From Xanthomonas nasturtii (lineage in GTDB: Bacteria > Pseudomonadota > Gammaproteobacteria > Xanthomonadales > Xanthomonadaceae), in contig NZ_LYMI01000067.1 in the NCBI RefSeq assembly GCF_001660815.1, positions 62,001 to 126,000 on the forward strand: a stretch of 64,000 nucleotides of DNA. The letters are read 5' to 3'. Positions 49,247-59,391 of this stretch are shown in pieces. The position numbers and the translations under genes were made by a program. How positions within the stretch are numbered: position 1 is the first letter of the stretch; each line of letters opens with the position of its first letter. The notes under the pieces are model-generated. The model worked only from the letters and a program-made list of their open reading frames with translations. It searched no databases and was not told the origin of the DNA.

Positions 49247-49986
49247 GCGACGCGCCGCGCACGCCGGGGCGCGCCGCGCTGCGTCTGAGCTGGCGCACGC
49301 GGGAACTGTCGTTCGCCGAAGACACCGTGCAGACGCGGATGTCGCGCTGGGCGCCGCATCGGCTGTTGCTGCCGTACACCTGCAGCATGCTGGCGGCGCT
49401 GTGGCTGCAGCCGCGCCCGCAGCGCATCGGCATCATTGGTTTTGGCGGCGGCGCGCAGGCCAGGTTTTGCCACCGGTATCTGCGCGGTGCCCGCATCGAG
49501 GCAGTGGATGCCGATGCGCAGGTGCTCGCGCTGCGCGAGGCATTCGGTGTGCCGCCCGACGACGCGCGGCTGGAGGTCACGCACGCCGATGGCGCGGACT
49601 GGATCGCATCGCGGGCGGGACGCTACGACATCCTGCTCCTGGATGCCTACGACGCCGATGGCATTCCGGCGGCGCTGCAGACGCCCGCGTTCTACGCCGA
49701 TTGTCGCGCGGCGCTCACCCCGGGTGGGGTGCTGGCGTTCAATCTGTTCCAGGTGCCGCTGGCCGAGCCTCTGGCGCAGCTGCGCGCGCTGTTCGACGGC
49801 CTGGTGCTGGTGTTGCCCGAGGTGGATCTGCGCAATCAGGTGGTGTTCGCCTGGAATGGCAGACGCACGCCAGGACCGCCGGACGAAGCGCTGGCCGGCC
49901 TGGCATGGTCGGCACGCCGGCAGTTGCGGCCGGCGATGCTGCGCCTGCAAGCAGCCTGGATGGAGCGCGCCTGGCGGTTTTCGTGA
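49243..49986 (+). CDS. Spermidine-synthase-like (polyamine aminopropyltransferase-like) protein
   Basis: 247 aa Rossmann protein. GIIGFGGGAQARF replaces the classical LGGGxG-type loop; RIEAVDADAQVL and HADGADWI (SAM-binding acidic residues) and YDILLLDAYDADGIP follow. It lacks the full set of polyamine-pocket residues, so it may be a methyltransferase or an unproven aminopropyltransferase. Coupled to the 5'-nucleotidase gene by ATGA. Confidence 0.65.
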   Translation: MSDAPRTPGRAALRLSWRTRELSFAEDTVQTRMSRWAPHRLLLPYTCSMLAALWLQPRPQRIGIIGFGGGAQARFCHRYLRGARIEAVDADAQVLALREAFGVPPDDARLEVTHADGADWIASRAGRYDILLLDAYDADGIPAALQTPAFYADCRAALTPGGVLAFNLFQVPLAEPLAQLRALFDGLVLVLPEVDLRNQVVFAWNGRRTPGPPDEALAGLAWSARRQLRPAMLRLQAAWMERAWRFS

Positions 49987-50020
49987 GCGGGTGTTTTGCG
50001 CGCGGCTGGTGGCTGCAGCG

Positions 50021-50587
50021 TTAGCGTGCCTGCCCGGCTTGTGCAGCTGCCAATGGCAAGCGGATATCGGTCAGCCGCCAGCGCAGGCCTTCGCGGGTCA
50101 GCACGAACACCACCGGTGCGCCGGTGGCGGTGTGGGTGGTGGCAGTGAAACGGCGGGTGGATTCGAAACGTTGTTCGGCGCCTTGCAGTGGCCGCGCCGG
50201 CGCCGGTGCGGCATAGGTGTCGGCGCTGACGGTGTCGCCGGTGACGCGGTTCCAGACGCTGTGGCCTTGCAGCAGCGCGCCGATGCCGAGCGGCGTCACC
50301 AGGGTATCCACGCCGGCGCCGCTGATGCCGCTGGCAAGTTGCAGGGCGAATCCGCCGAGCAGACTGGATTGCATACTGCTGCCGGCCTGGCGAACCAGAT
50401 AGTCGTCCAGCTGCGCCTTGAGGTTGACGCGCAGGCTGGGGAAGTCAACGTACCGCTCCAGTTGCGCGGCATCGCGCTCGGACACCGCCGCGCTGATGCC
50501 GCGGATGGCCAGATACGGCCCGGCCACGACGTAGCCGGCCAGCAGCACGATGACCAGCACCGGCAGCAGCAACCAACGCTTCTTCAT
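50021..50587 (-). CDS. DUF2939 membrane-anchored protein
   Basis: 188 aa from ATG 50587 (MKKRWLLLPVLVIVLLAGYVVAGPYLAIRGI at the start contains one N-terminal membrane helix). The rest is soluble and DUF2939-like: SERDAAQLERYVDFPSLRVNLKAQ and TREGLRWRLTDIRLPL. Function unknown; probably periplasmic with an inner-membrane anchor. Confidence 0.72.
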   Translation of the reverse strand: MKKRWLLLPVLVIVLLAGYVVAGPYLAIRGISAAVSERDAAQLERYVDFPSLRVNLKAQLDDYLVRQAGSSMQSSLLGGFALQLASGISGAGVDTLVTPLGIGALLQGHSVWNRVTGDTVSADTYAAPAPARPLQGAEQRFESTRRFTATTHTATGAPVVFVLTREGLRWRLTDIRLPLAAAQAGQAR

Positions 50588-50711
50588 CGTGCGCACTCCA
50601 TTGCGGTTGGCGTTGAGCGCGTCATTGCGACGCATGTACGCACCAGGTAATGCCCCCGCGGCACACGCTTGAGTGGCGCAGCACTGCAGGGCGCGCGCGC
50701 CGGGCGTGTCG

Positions 50712-51398
50712 TCAAAATTCCAGATCCAGGGCCGCGCACAGGTAGTCGACGAACGGTGCCAGGATAAGCAGGTCCGCTTCGATGGTCTGGCGCAGCCGCA
50801 GCCCGGTCATCAGGCTGTCGTCGAGGGGACGCAGATACGCCCAGTTGCGGTGCTTGAGATCGTCGATGAACTCGAAATCGTTAGGGAATCCACGCGGTGC
50901 GCGCACCAGCTTTTCACTGTCGTCCAGAGTGAACTTGCGCAGCAACTTCGGGTCGTGCGCGGCGGCTTTCCAGCTGCCGGGGTTGTCGAAAATGAACTGG
51001 CGCAGCTTGCGCTGCGTGTCCGGCTCCGGGTGCCACAGACCGGCGCCGACAAAACTTTCGCCCGGCTGCAGATGGATATAGAACGACGGCGCCGGCATCT
51101 GGCGGCGACGCTCGTGAAACAGGCGCGCGCCCTGCCAGTTCTTGTACGGCGATTTGTCGTTGGAAAAGCGCGCATCGCGATAGATGCGAAACAGCGATCC
51201 GCCCTGGGTCTTGGGATCGGCGCGATAGTGTTCGCTAACCTGCGCCAACGCCGGCTGCAGGTCGGTGATCAGCTGCAGAAACGGCTGGCGCACATGCGCT
51301 TCGTACTGATGCCGGTGGTCGTTGAACCAGGTCTTGTCGTTGTGGCGGGCCAGGGCGCGCAGGAACTTGAAGCTGGCGTCGGAAAAGTAGGTGGTCAT
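50712..51398 (-). CDS. DUF2461 family protein
   Basis: 228 aa. The DUF2461 pattern: FLRALARHNDKTWFNDHR, YRDARFSNDKSPYKNW and GAGLWHPEPDTQRKLRQ. Function unproven. Its start overlaps the exonuclease I stop (ATGA), so it is co-translated with sbcB. Confidence 0.85.
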   Translation of the reverse strand: MTTYFSDASFKFLRALARHNDKTWFNDHRHQYEAHVRQPFLQLITDLQPALAQVSEHYRADPKTQGGSLFRIYRDARFSNDKSPYKNWQGARLFHERRRQMPAPSFYIHLQPGESFVGAGLWHPEPDTQRKLRQFIFDNPGSWKAAAHDPKLLRKFTLDDSEKLVRAPRGFPNDFEFIDDLKHRNWAYLRPLDDSLMTGLRLRQTIEADLLILAPFVDYLCAALDLEF

Positions 51399-52840
51399 AG
51401 CGTGCGTTGGAGGTCCGAACCCCAGGCGGCGAGCTGGTCGAGTAGGGCTTGCTTGGTAGCATCGTCGGGGTGAGCAAGCCGTAAATCCGCAATCTGCGCG
51501 TTGTACTGGTCCAGGGTGACTTCGCCCAGGCCACGGTCTTCGAGCAGGCGCTGGCGGCGGTACCCATTCCAGCGCTCTTGCTCGTCGAACGACAGCGTCT
51601 GCGGCCAGTTGCGGGCGCGGTAGCGGAACAGCAGCTCGACCAGGCGCGGGTCGCGGAAACGCGCTTCCAGCGCACCCAATTCGGCCGGCGCGCTGGCTCG
51701 CACCTGCGCAAGTAGACGCTTGTCGCCTTCGGCCAGAAATCCATCGTAGAGCGAGGCGTCGGCATCGTTGACCGCCGCTGCCGCCGCACGCTCGTTGCCG
51801 TAGACCTGGCGCACTTTCTCGGCCAGCGCCGGGCCAAGCTCACGCAACCGCGCTGCCTTGGCCACGACCGCGTCGTGATCGACACCCAGGCGCTGAAAAT
51901 CCGCCGCGCGCAGGTGTTGCCAGGCCACCAGCGCGGGCGACTTGTTCAAATGCACTTCTTTCAGCGGGATGCGCTGCTCGCCTTCGGGCAAATCTGCCGC
52001 GCGGACATACAGCCGGTCGGCAATCTCGTCGGGGCTCAGCCGCAACAGCACTTCCGGGTCGCCGTCCAGATCGAACACGATCACGCGGCTGTCGATGCGC
52101 GGATGCCGCGTCAGCGGCAACACCGCAGCAGCGCACAGGCGCGATGCCGGGTAACGTTGCGACACATGCAGCACCGGCTCCATCGCAATGACATCCAGCA
52201 ACGTGGCGGCAAAGCGCTTGTCGCGCAGGCGCAGCGCGTAGTCCCACAGTTTTGGCTGATGCTGCTGAAATTTGCGCGCCATGCCGATGGTGGCGTACAC
52301 GTCCGACAACGCTTCGTGCGCATCGCCTTCGCGCACGTCGTTGGCGTTGGCCAGGTGCTCCAGCTTGAACGAGGTGGCGCCGTCTTCGCGCTGCGGCCAG
52401 ACGATGCCGTCCGGGCGCAGCGCATGCACCAGCCGCAGCACATCCAGCAGATCCCAGCGCGAATTGCCGCCGCGCCACTCGCGCTCGTAGGGGTCGTAGA
52501 AATTGCGGAACAGGCCGCAGCGCACGAACTCGTCGTCGAAGCGGATCGAGTTGTAGCCCAGTGTGCAGGTCTGCGGCCGGCTCATCTGCTCGGCGATGCG
52601 CGCGAACGCTTCGGCTTCGCTCACGCCTTCGCGCAGTGCGTGTTGCGGGGTGATGCCGGTGACCATGGTGGCGTAGGGCGAGGGCAGCAGATCGTCGGCC
52701 GGCTGCACGAAGAAGCTGATCGGCTCTTCGATCACGCGCAGCTGCGCGTCGGTCCGCACCGCGGCGAACTGCGCGATGCGGGTGCGGCGCGGATCCTGGC
52801 CGAAGGTTTCCAGGTCGTAGAAGAGAAAACTGTCAGGCAT
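51395..52840 (-). CDS. sbcB: Exodeoxyribonuclease I
   Basis: 481 aa. Exo I YDLETFGQDPRRTRIAQFA, Exo II GYNSIRFDDEFVR, Exo III EALSDVYATIGMARKFQ: the DEDDh active site. A C-terminal helical/SH3-like portion follows. 3'-5' ssDNA exonuclease for recombination and mismatch repair. Start ATG 52840 (MPDSFLFYDLET); the preceding frame is open for 22 codons but not conserved-looking. Confidence 0.94.
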   Translation of the reverse strand: MPDSFLFYDLETFGQDPRRTRIAQFAAVRTDAQLRVIEEPISFFVQPADDLLPSPYATMVTGITPQHALREGVSEAEAFARIAEQMSRPQTCTLGYNSIRFDDEFVRCGLFRNFYDPYEREWRGGNSRWDLLDVLRLVHALRPDGIVWPQREDGATSFKLEHLANANDVREGDAHEALSDVYATIGMARKFQQHQPKLWDYALRLRDKRFAATLLDVIAMEPVLHVSQRYPASRLCAAAVLPLTRHPRIDSRVIVFDLDGDPEVLLRLSPDEIADRLYVRAADLPEGEQRIPLKEVHLNKSPALVAWQHLRAADFQRLGVDHDAVVAKAARLRELGPALAEKVRQVYGNERAAAAAVNDADASLYDGFLAEGDKRLLAQVRASAPAELGALEARFRDPRLVELLFRYRARNWPQTLSFDEQERWNGYRRQRLLEDRGLGEVTLDQYNAQIADLRLAHPDDATKQALLDQLAAWGSDLQRTL

Positions 52841-53129
52841 GCGGGTGCGGGATCCAGATGCGCAGCGCACGGCGTACGCGCTGCCGGTGCCGCTAGTATC
52901 CCTCATCGCAGCGCCGGCACGCTGAGGCGCGGCTGTGAGAAGGGTCTAGCTGCGCCCGTGGGGCGAATTGTCTGGATTCAGCTGCCTGCCACGCACAGCG
53001 CACTTGCACGTGTCCGGCAGCTGCCGACGCCGCGCCGGTGAGACATCCATCAGTTCAGCGATCAGGCCAGCGCGCCGTCACCGTCCGCAGCGCAGACGTT
53101 GATGCTACCGGCCACAGCCGACGCAGCTA

Positions 53130-54497
53130 TCAGTGCGCGCCCTCCAGCGGCTCCAGGCGTGCATGCACGATCGCTTCCAGCGCTGCCCAGTCGATGCGCG
53201 ACAGGTCGCTGTGCCCGCGTGTGGCCTCGACCAGAATCTCGCGCTGGATGTCGCTGCGCGCCAGCGCAATCGAATAGCGCGTGCGCAGGAACGTCACCAT
53301 GGTGTAGTGCGGCACGAAGCGGGTGGGCCAGCGCGCCTGCAGCTGCTGTTCGAGTTCGCGCTGCAGCAGGAAGTCGGGGTCGTCGACGCGGTCGCGCATT
53401 TCCAGGTAGTTCTCCAGCGCCATCTGCTGGATCGCCGCCGCATCGTCGCGGCGCGCAGCGGCGAACGCGGCGAACGCGCTGGCGAGGTCGTCGTGCGCAT
53501 CCAGCTGATCCGCCAGCGCCACGCAATCTTCGAAGGCGCAATTCATGCCCTGGCCGTGGAACGGCACCATCGCGTGCGCGGCATCGCCGATCAGCAGGGC
53601 CCGGCCATCCAGATGCCAGCGGTCCAGGGTCAGGGTGCCAAGCAGCCCGGGCGGATGCTCTTCCCAATGTTCCTTGAGCTGCGGAATCAGCGGCAACGCA
53701 TCGGGAAAATCGCGCGCGAACAACGCCAATGCCTCATCGCCGGTACGCGTGGTGGCAAAGCTCGGCTCGCCGGCGTTGGGCAAAAACAGGGTGACGGTGA
53801 AGGTGCCGCCATCGTTGGGCAGCGCGATGCACATATAGCGCCCGCGCGGCCAGATGTGCAGCGCATTGCCTTCGATGCGGAAGCCGCCGCCGGGCAGTGG
53901 CGGAATTTCCAGTTCCTTGTACGAATGATCCAGAAATTCAGTGCGCTCGCCCAGTGGCGATTTGCGCTGCATCGCCGCGCGCAGTGCAGAGCCGGCGCCA
54001 TCGCTGCCGATCAGGCTCTGGAAGTGGATTTCGTGCGGCTGGTCGTCGCGGTCGTCGATGAAGCGCGCGTAGCCGGCGTCGAAATCGACCGTGTGCAGGC
54101 GGCGATAGAAATGCACGCGTGCTCCGGCCTGTTCGGCCAGGTCCAGCAGCGCGACATTCAACGCGGCGCGATGGATCGACCAGATCACCTCGCTGTCGTC
54201 GCGGCCGTAGCGTTGCAGCTGCGGCGCTCCGCTCACCGGGTGCACCATGCGCCCGCGCATCATCACCGCCTTGGCCATCACTGCCTCTTCGGCGCCGGCC
54301 TGGCGCAGCGCATGTCGGCCACGTTCGGCCAGCGCCAGATTGATCGAGCGGCCGGACTCGTAGCCCTTGATGCGGGGGTCGCCACGCCGTTCGTACACGG
54401 TGACCTGCCAGCCGCGACGCGACAGCAGGATGGCCAGCAGGCAACCGGCCAGACCGGCGCCGATCAAGGTCAGGGAACGCGGGGAAACTGGGCTCAA
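53130..54497 (-). CDS. kmo: Kynurenine 3-monooxygenase
   Basis: 455 aa flavin monooxygenase. FAD-binding LIGAGLAGCLLAILLSRRG, GRSINLALAERGRHAL, GSDGAGSALR (DG motif) and GRALLIGDAAHAMVPFHGQGMNCAFEDC (GD motif). It makes 3-hydroxykynurenine from kynurenine with NADPH. With kynureninase and 3-hydroxyanthranilate dioxygenase encoded in the same block it feeds quinolinate and NAD synthesis from tryptophan. Confidence 0.93.
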   Translation of the reverse strand: MSPVSPRSLTLIGAGLAGCLLAILLSRRGWQVTVYERRGDPRIKGYESGRSINLALAERGRHALRQAGAEEAVMAKAVMMRGRMVHPVSGAPQLQRYGRDDSEVIWSIHRAALNVALLDLAEQAGARVHFYRRLHTVDFDAGYARFIDDRDDQPHEIHFQSLIGSDGAGSALRAAMQRKSPLGERTEFLDHSYKELEIPPLPGGGFRIEGNALHIWPRGRYMCIALPNDGGTFTVTLFLPNAGEPSFATTRTGDEALALFARDFPDALPLIPQLKEHWEEHPPGLLGTLTLDRWHLDGRALLIGDAAHAMVPFHGQGMNCAFEDCVALADQLDAHDDLASAFAAFAAARRDDAAAIQQMALENYLEMRDRVDDPDFLLQRELEQQLQARWPTRFVPHYTMVTFLRTRYSIALARSDIQREILVEATRGHSDLSRIDWAALEAIVHARLEPLEGAH

Positions 54498-54817
54498 TGC
54501 AATGTCCGGCAGCGGCCGGACGCAGGTGCCGGCGGAGATGGAGAACGTGGAGCGGCTAGCGTCAGGCGCGCAGCGCTTTCAGCGAGGAGCGGGCTGGAAG
54601 TGTACGTCGGGTGCGTGTCGAATCCCTACAGGCGCGCCGCCGTTGGATGGCACAGTCCGTGCCGTGCATGTTCAGGCGCGCAGCGCAAACTGCAGTAAGA
54701 CCTCGTCAGGCAGGCGTGGACGGCGCGCTCGGTAGCGTCAGTGGACGACCGGTCCATGCCGATGCCGGCGATTGGCCATGTCCGCGTGGCGATGAGCGCA
54801 CTCAGTGGTGAGTTGCT
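54498..54817. other. Intergenic region between kynU and kmo
   Basis: 320 bp upstream of kmo and after the kynU stop. No gene, strong hairpin or palindrome was recognised. A kmo promoter here would separate its transcription from kynU. Confidence 0.5.
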
Positions 54818-56089
54818 TCAAGCGGCAGCCCAGCGTTCCACCTGCTCCACGAACCGGTGCAGATCGCTGAAGCGGTTGTACAGAGGCACCGGCGCAATGC
54901 GGATCACGTCCGGTTCGCGCCAGTCGCCAAGCACGCCGGCTGCGTGCAGATGCTCGAACAGCGAGCGGCCCTGCGTGCGTCCGCCAGCCACCCGCAACGA
55001 CAGCTGGCAACCGCGTCGCGCCGGTTCGGCCGGGGTGACGATCTGCAATACCTGCGTCAGGCGCGCGTGGATCAGCTGTTCCAGATGCCCGGTGAGCTGT
55101 TCGGATTTGGCGCGTAGCGCGGCCATGCCGGCCTGGTCGAACAGATCCAGCGACGCGCGCAGCGGGGCCAGCGCCAGCACCGGCGGGTTGCTCAGCTGCC
55201 AGCCTTCGGCACCGGGCGAGGGCACGAACTGCGGATCCATGCGGAAGCGGGTCTGCTGCTCGTGTCCCCACCAGCCGGCCATGCGCGGCAGGTCGCTGCT
55301 GGCATGCCGCGCGTGCACGAAGCACCCGCCCACCGCGCCGGGGCCGGCGTTGAGATATTTGTAGTGGCACCACACCGCGAAATCGACGCCATCGTCGTGC
55401 AGGGTGAGCGGGATATTGCCCACCGCATGCGCCAGATCGAAACCCACCGCCGCGCCCTGCGCGCGCGCCAGCCGCACGATCTCGGCCAGGTCGAAGGCCT
55501 GCCCGGTGCGGTACTGGATGCCGGGCCACAGCACCAACGCCAGACGCGGCCCATGCTGCGCGATGGCCTCGGCAATCGCTGTCATCGACACCGTGCCGTT
55601 GGGTTCGTCGGCCTCCACTTCGATCAACTGCGTGGCCGGATCCAGCCCGTGCAGCCGCAGTTGCGATTCCATCGCATGGCGATCGGATGGAAATGCACCG
55701 GCCTCGATCAGGATCGCACCGCGTTCGGGCGTGGGGCGATAGAAGCTGGCCATCATCAGATGCAGGTTGACGCTGAGGGTGTTCATCGCCACCACTTCGC
55801 CGGGGTGTGCCCCCACCACGCGGGCCAGCGCGTCGCGCACCAGCTGGTGATAGGTCAGCCACTGGGTGGGGCCGGTGAAGTGGCCTTCCACCGCCAGCGC
55901 GCCCCACTGGTCGAGCACCTCGGCCACCATCGCGCGGGCAGTACGCGGCTGCAGGCCGAGCGAATTGCCGACGAAATAGGTCTGGTCCTGGCCGGCGTGC
56001 TGCGGGAACACGAAGCTATCGCGCAGGCTGCGCAGCGGGTCGGCGGCGTCCAGTGCATCGGCATGGGCGCGGGACAGCAGGTCGGTCAT
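54818..56089 (-). CDS. kynU: Kynureninase
   Basis: 423 aa PLP enzyme. FVGNSLGLQPRTARAM is the substrate-binding N-terminal motif; GFDLAHAVGNIP holds the Asp contacting PLP; the PLP lysine is in WCHYKYLNAGPGAVGG. It cleaves 3-hydroxykynurenine to 3-hydroxyanthranilate and alanine. Second kynurenine-pathway enzyme on this strand. Confidence 0.94.
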   Translation of the reverse strand: MTDLLSRAHADALDAADPLRSLRDSFVFPQHAGQDQTYFVGNSLGLQPRTARAMVAEVLDQWGALAVEGHFTGPTQWLTYHQLVRDALARVVGAHPGEVVAMNTLSVNLHLMMASFYRPTPERGAILIEAGAFPSDRHAMESQLRLHGLDPATQLIEVEADEPNGTVSMTAIAEAIAQHGPRLALVLWPGIQYRTGQAFDLAEIVRLARAQGAAVGFDLAHAVGNIPLTLHDDGVDFAVWCHYKYLNAGPGAVGGCFVHARHASSDLPRMAGWWGHEQQTRFRMDPQFVPSPGAEGWQLSNPPVLALAPLRASLDLFDQAGMAALRAKSEQLTGHLEQLIHARLTQVLQIVTPAEPARRGCQLSLRVAGGRTQGRSLFEHLHAAGVLGDWREPDVIRIAPVPLYNRFSDLHRFVEQVERWAAA

Positions 56090-56122
56090 CGTCGGGCTCG
56101 CAACACGGATCAGGGCGGCAGT

Positions 56123-58252
56123 TTACCCGCCGGCACCGTGCGCGCCCGCATGCGCGGCTGGCCCCTCGGCCGAGGCCGCTCGGGCAGGGCGCAACAGGTG
56201 GGTGAGCGTGCCGATGCTGTCAGTGACGCGGTCGATGGTGTCGGCCAGCGCAGCGGTGGTCGGCGAGGTGTCGGGTAATGCGGCCAGCGCATCGGAAAGC
56301 TGGCGCTCGGCATTGCGCAAGGTGGCCGTAGCAGGAATGCCGCCGTTGCGCAGGCAATCGATCAGCTCCGACAGCGCCTGGTCGGCCTGCTGCGCGAATG
56401 CGGGCAACGCCTCCAGTGCGGGCAGCGGGTGGCCATCGCGCAGCACCGCTTCCAGCAGCAGGGTGGCGCGGATCAGGCGGTTGCCATTGGCCAGCAGCGA
56501 TTCGGCCAGTTTGAGTTCCTGCAGATTGCGCCGGCTGCGCGGCTCGCCACGCAACCGCTCGATCGACGCCTGCGCATTGGTGCGCGCCACCCGCGCGGCG
56601 GCACGGCTATCGCTCAGGCCATCCATCTGACCAAGCAACAGGTGGCGCAGATGGTCGCGGTACGCGCTGAGCAGTTGCGCCAGCGAGGCGCGGATATGCC
56701 GGCGTTCGCGCGTCGGCCACAGCGCGTAGGCGATCAACGCCAGTGCGCTACCGGCCACGGTGGCCAGCAGGCGCGCGCCGACCGCCTCGCCCGGCGATAC
56801 GCCTTCCAACGACAGCAGCAACACCAGCATGCCGGTCAGAAACGCCACGCCGATGCCGTAGTTCACCTGCGTCAGCAACCGAAACCCAAGGCAAAACAGC
56901 GCCAGCAAGGCCATGCGGATGCTGGCCCCGTCCATGGCCAGATGCGCGAGCAAGGTGGCCACCAGCAACCCAACGAAGGTGCCGGCCACGCGCAATGCGC
57001 CGAAGCTGAAGGTGCCGCCGAAATCCGGCTTGAGCACGATCGCGGTGGTCATCGGAATCCAGAAGCCATGCGGAATCTGTTGCCAGCGCTGGAAGGCGAT
57101 GGCCAACGCCAGGCACACGCCGCAGCGCAAGGCGTGCCGGAAGGCGACCGACGACAGATCCAGATTTGCGCGCAAGGTGGCCCAGGTTGCGGCAGGGCGC
57201 AGTGCCGCCGGCAGGCGCGCTTCGGCCAGTTGCGCCTGGATTTCGCCGCGGCTGCTGGCCCAGTGCGCGTTGCGGATCAGCGCACGCAACTGGCCGCCCA
57301 GGCCGTGCGCGCGCGCCACCGCCACGCGCACCAACCGGCGTTCGCGGGTATCGGCGTTGTCGTGCCGAAACTGCGCCAACGCACCGACCAGATCGTCGAA
57401 GCCGGTCATCGAGGCATTGGCTGCCACCGGGTCTTCGCCTATGGTCATCGCATGCGCGAGTTGCTCCAGCACGATGGCGCTGCGTTGCAGCACGCGTTCG
57501 ATGGCCGGGCGTGCCTGCGAGTCGGTCAGGCGGGTGTCGGCATCGGCCAGCGACAGCAGCTCCAGCCTTATGCGGTCGCACAGCTCGGCGATGATGCGAA
57601 AGCTCTGCACCGCAATTGCGCGCGAGCGATGTTCGCCGTGCAGCATCACCATCGCTTCGAGCACTTCCTGCGTGGCAGGCGGCGCTGCGCTGGCTTCCGG
57701 GCGCTGCCGCGCGATGCCGGCCAGCTGGCGCATCAACTCCGCCAACGCAAAGCGCTCCGGGCGATAGCGCTGCAGTGGCCAGGCCGCCAGCGCCAGCAAC
57801 ACCTGCAGCAGGCCGCCGGCGAAGATCAACGCCGCCACGCCGGGCGCCTGCTGCACCGGCAGCCGCATGTCGGCGCTGACCACCAGCAGGATCATGCTGG
57901 TCAGGCCGATCCGCGCGGCCACCGGGCCGAGCGCCACCAGCAAGCCGCCGCCCAGGCCAAGCAACAGGCCGGCCAGCACCAGTGCCGGGGTGTTGTGGCC
58001 GACCCAGATGCCCAGCAATGCCGCCAGTCCGGCCGCCAGCGCCGCCATCAGCATGCGCTGCAGGCGTGCGCGATACGGCCCGGGCTGGTCGGAGAACATG
58101 GTGTTGAGCGCGCCACTGCACACGGCCAGGCCGGCGGACACATGCCCTGTGGCAACGCCGATCGCCAGCGGCAGGACCACCGCAGCGGTGTTGCGCAGCG
58201 CCACGCGCAAGGGCACATCGCGCGGTTTGAGGTCGATCAGTGCGCGCAGCAT
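56123..58252 (-). CDS. FUSC-family inner-membrane protein (YccS/YhfK-like)
   Basis: 709 aa from ATG 58252. Two sets of membrane helices separated by a long soluble region with many Arg/Glu helices. First set: VVLPLAIGVATGHVSAGLAV onward; second: GVCLALAIAFQRW, FLTGMLVLLLSLEGV. This is the FUSC / aromatic acid exporter-like fold. It stands between kynU and haaO, so export of an aromatic intermediate is conceivable, but that is only suggested by position. Confidence 0.8.
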   Translation of the reverse strand: MLRALIDLKPRDVPLRVALRNTAAVVLPLAIGVATGHVSAGLAVCSGALNTMFSDQPGPYRARLQRMLMAALAAGLAALLGIWVGHNTPALVLAGLLLGLGGGLLVALGPVAARIGLTSMILLVVSADMRLPVQQAPGVAALIFAGGLLQVLLALAAWPLQRYRPERFALAELMRQLAGIARQRPEASAAPPATQEVLEAMVMLHGEHRSRAIAVQSFRIIAELCDRIRLELLSLADADTRLTDSQARPAIERVLQRSAIVLEQLAHAMTIGEDPVAANASMTGFDDLVGALAQFRHDNADTRERRLVRVAVARAHGLGGQLRALIRNAHWASSRGEIQAQLAEARLPAALRPAATWATLRANLDLSSVAFRHALRCGVCLALAIAFQRWQQIPHGFWIPMTTAIVLKPDFGGTFSFGALRVAGTFVGLLVATLLAHLAMDGASIRMALLALFCLGFRLLTQVNYGIGVAFLTGMLVLLLSLEGVSPGEAVGARLLATVAGSALALIAYALWPTRERRHIRASLAQLLSAYRDHLRHLLLGQMDGLSDSRAAARVARTNAQASIERLRGEPRSRRNLQELKLAESLLANGNRLIRATLLLEAVLRDGHPLPALEALPAFAQQADQALSELIDCLRNGGIPATATLRNAERQLSDALAALPDTSPTTAALADTIDRVTDSIGTLTHLLRPARAASAEGPAAHAGAHGAGG

Positions 58253-58613
58253 GATGCGGGTTTCAACGCATGCCATTGGCGCATCCACTGCGCGCGATCA
58301 CCGGAAGCAGCCTGCATCGACAGATCCACGATGCGATCTGCGGCGCCTGGTGTCAGATGGATCATTGCCCCTCTTCCATCGGGGCGAGAAGGCACGGATT
58401 GCGTGCCACGGGCGCGCCTGCCTTGGAGCGCCCGTGGCGCAAGTGCGGGCAGGGGCGCGAAGCGGGAGTTGGGGCAAGGGTACGAGCGAAACTGCGGACT
58501 TCTCGGATACGCAGACGCAGCGCTGCTGACGCACGCAAGCTCGGCAAACGCGGCTAAAACCAGAGTTTCCGTACGAGCGATCACGGACATCGCGCTACCG
58601 GTATTCGCCGCAA
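58253..58613. other. Intergenic region between haaO and the FUSC gene
   Basis: 361 bp. It contains an 11-bp inverted repeat, GCCACGGGCGC (58405-58415) and GCGCCCGTGGC (58428-58438), that can form a hairpin with a 12-base loop and no T run. No gene is supported; several short frames are shadows. Confidence 0.55.
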
Positions 58614-59162
58614 TCACATGCCGCTGCCACCTTGTCTTTCGGTCGCGGCATAACGCTCAGGCGCTGGATGCAGGTGCCCGCACTGCGAACAAGTGCGCAG
58701 TGCGAGCGAACGGTAGAAATGATCGAACACCGGAGGAAAGTCGGTTTCGATGTTTTGCAACGGAAACATCGCCTCATACAACCTGTGATTGCACTGCGGG
58801 CAATACCACTGCAGGCCGTCCTGCTCGCCGGGCAAACGCTCGCGTTCGATCACCAGCCCGATCGAGCCGGCAGCGCGTTGCGGCGAATGCGCCACCTTGG
58901 GCGGCAGCAGAAAGATCTCGCCGGCCCGGATCGGGATGTCGCGCGCCACGCCGTCGTCCTGCACCTTCAACACCATCTCGCCTTCGAGCTGGAAGAACCA
59001 CTCCGGGCCTTCGTCGTAGTGATAGTCGGTGCGCGCGTTCGGCCCACCCACAATCATGATGATGAAGCCATCCTGCTGGATGCACTTGTTGCCCACCGGC
59101 GGCTTGAGCAGGTGGCGGTGTTGCTCGATCCAGGCATGCAGGTTGATCGGTGGGACCAGCAT
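58614..59162 (-). CDS. haaO: 3-hydroxyanthranilate 3,4-dioxygenase
   Basis: 182 aa cupin. Iron ligands in [17 protein letters not shown] (His, Glu) and KVAHSPQR (His). The C-terminal rubredoxin-like pair, CPQC and CSQCGHLHP, is the bacterial form. It makes the precursor of quinolinate. ATG 59162 ([15 protein letters not shown]); the upstream frame is not conserved. Confidence 0.94.
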   Translation of the reverse strand: MLVPPINLHAWIEQHRHLLKPPVGNKCIQQDGFIIMIVGGPNARTDYHYDEGPEWFFQLEGEMVLKVQDDGVARDIPIRAGEIFLLPPKVAHSPQRAAGSIGLVIERERLPGEQDGLQWYCPQCNHRLYEAMFPLQNIETDFPPVFDHFYRSLALRTCSQCGHLHPAPERYAATERQGGSGM

Positions 59163-59391
59163 CGACGGTTCTCGATATGGAAGACGCCCAGCATAGCCAA
59201 GCGACGGCGCCGATGGGCGCCGCCGCGAACGACCCACCCCGTGTCACGCGCGCGCTGGGCGGACGTGACCGGCACCTGATGCGGCAAGAGCCTGATGCGG
59301 CAGTGCCGCGGGTCTGCGTTTACGGGTGTTGGCAAGCCTTGAGCACACTAGCTGGACGGTTATGCGCCAGAGTGCGCCGCCGCTGCAGCCC

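Noticed and set aside
58405-58438. Terminator before the FUSC gene
   Set aside because: The 11-bp inverted repeat has a 12-base loop and no T run on either strand.
56429-59059. 876-aa plus-strand open frame over the FUSC gene
   Set aside because: Gln/Arg/His-rich shadow of the FUSC and haaO genes. It spans a non-coding gap and has no domain.
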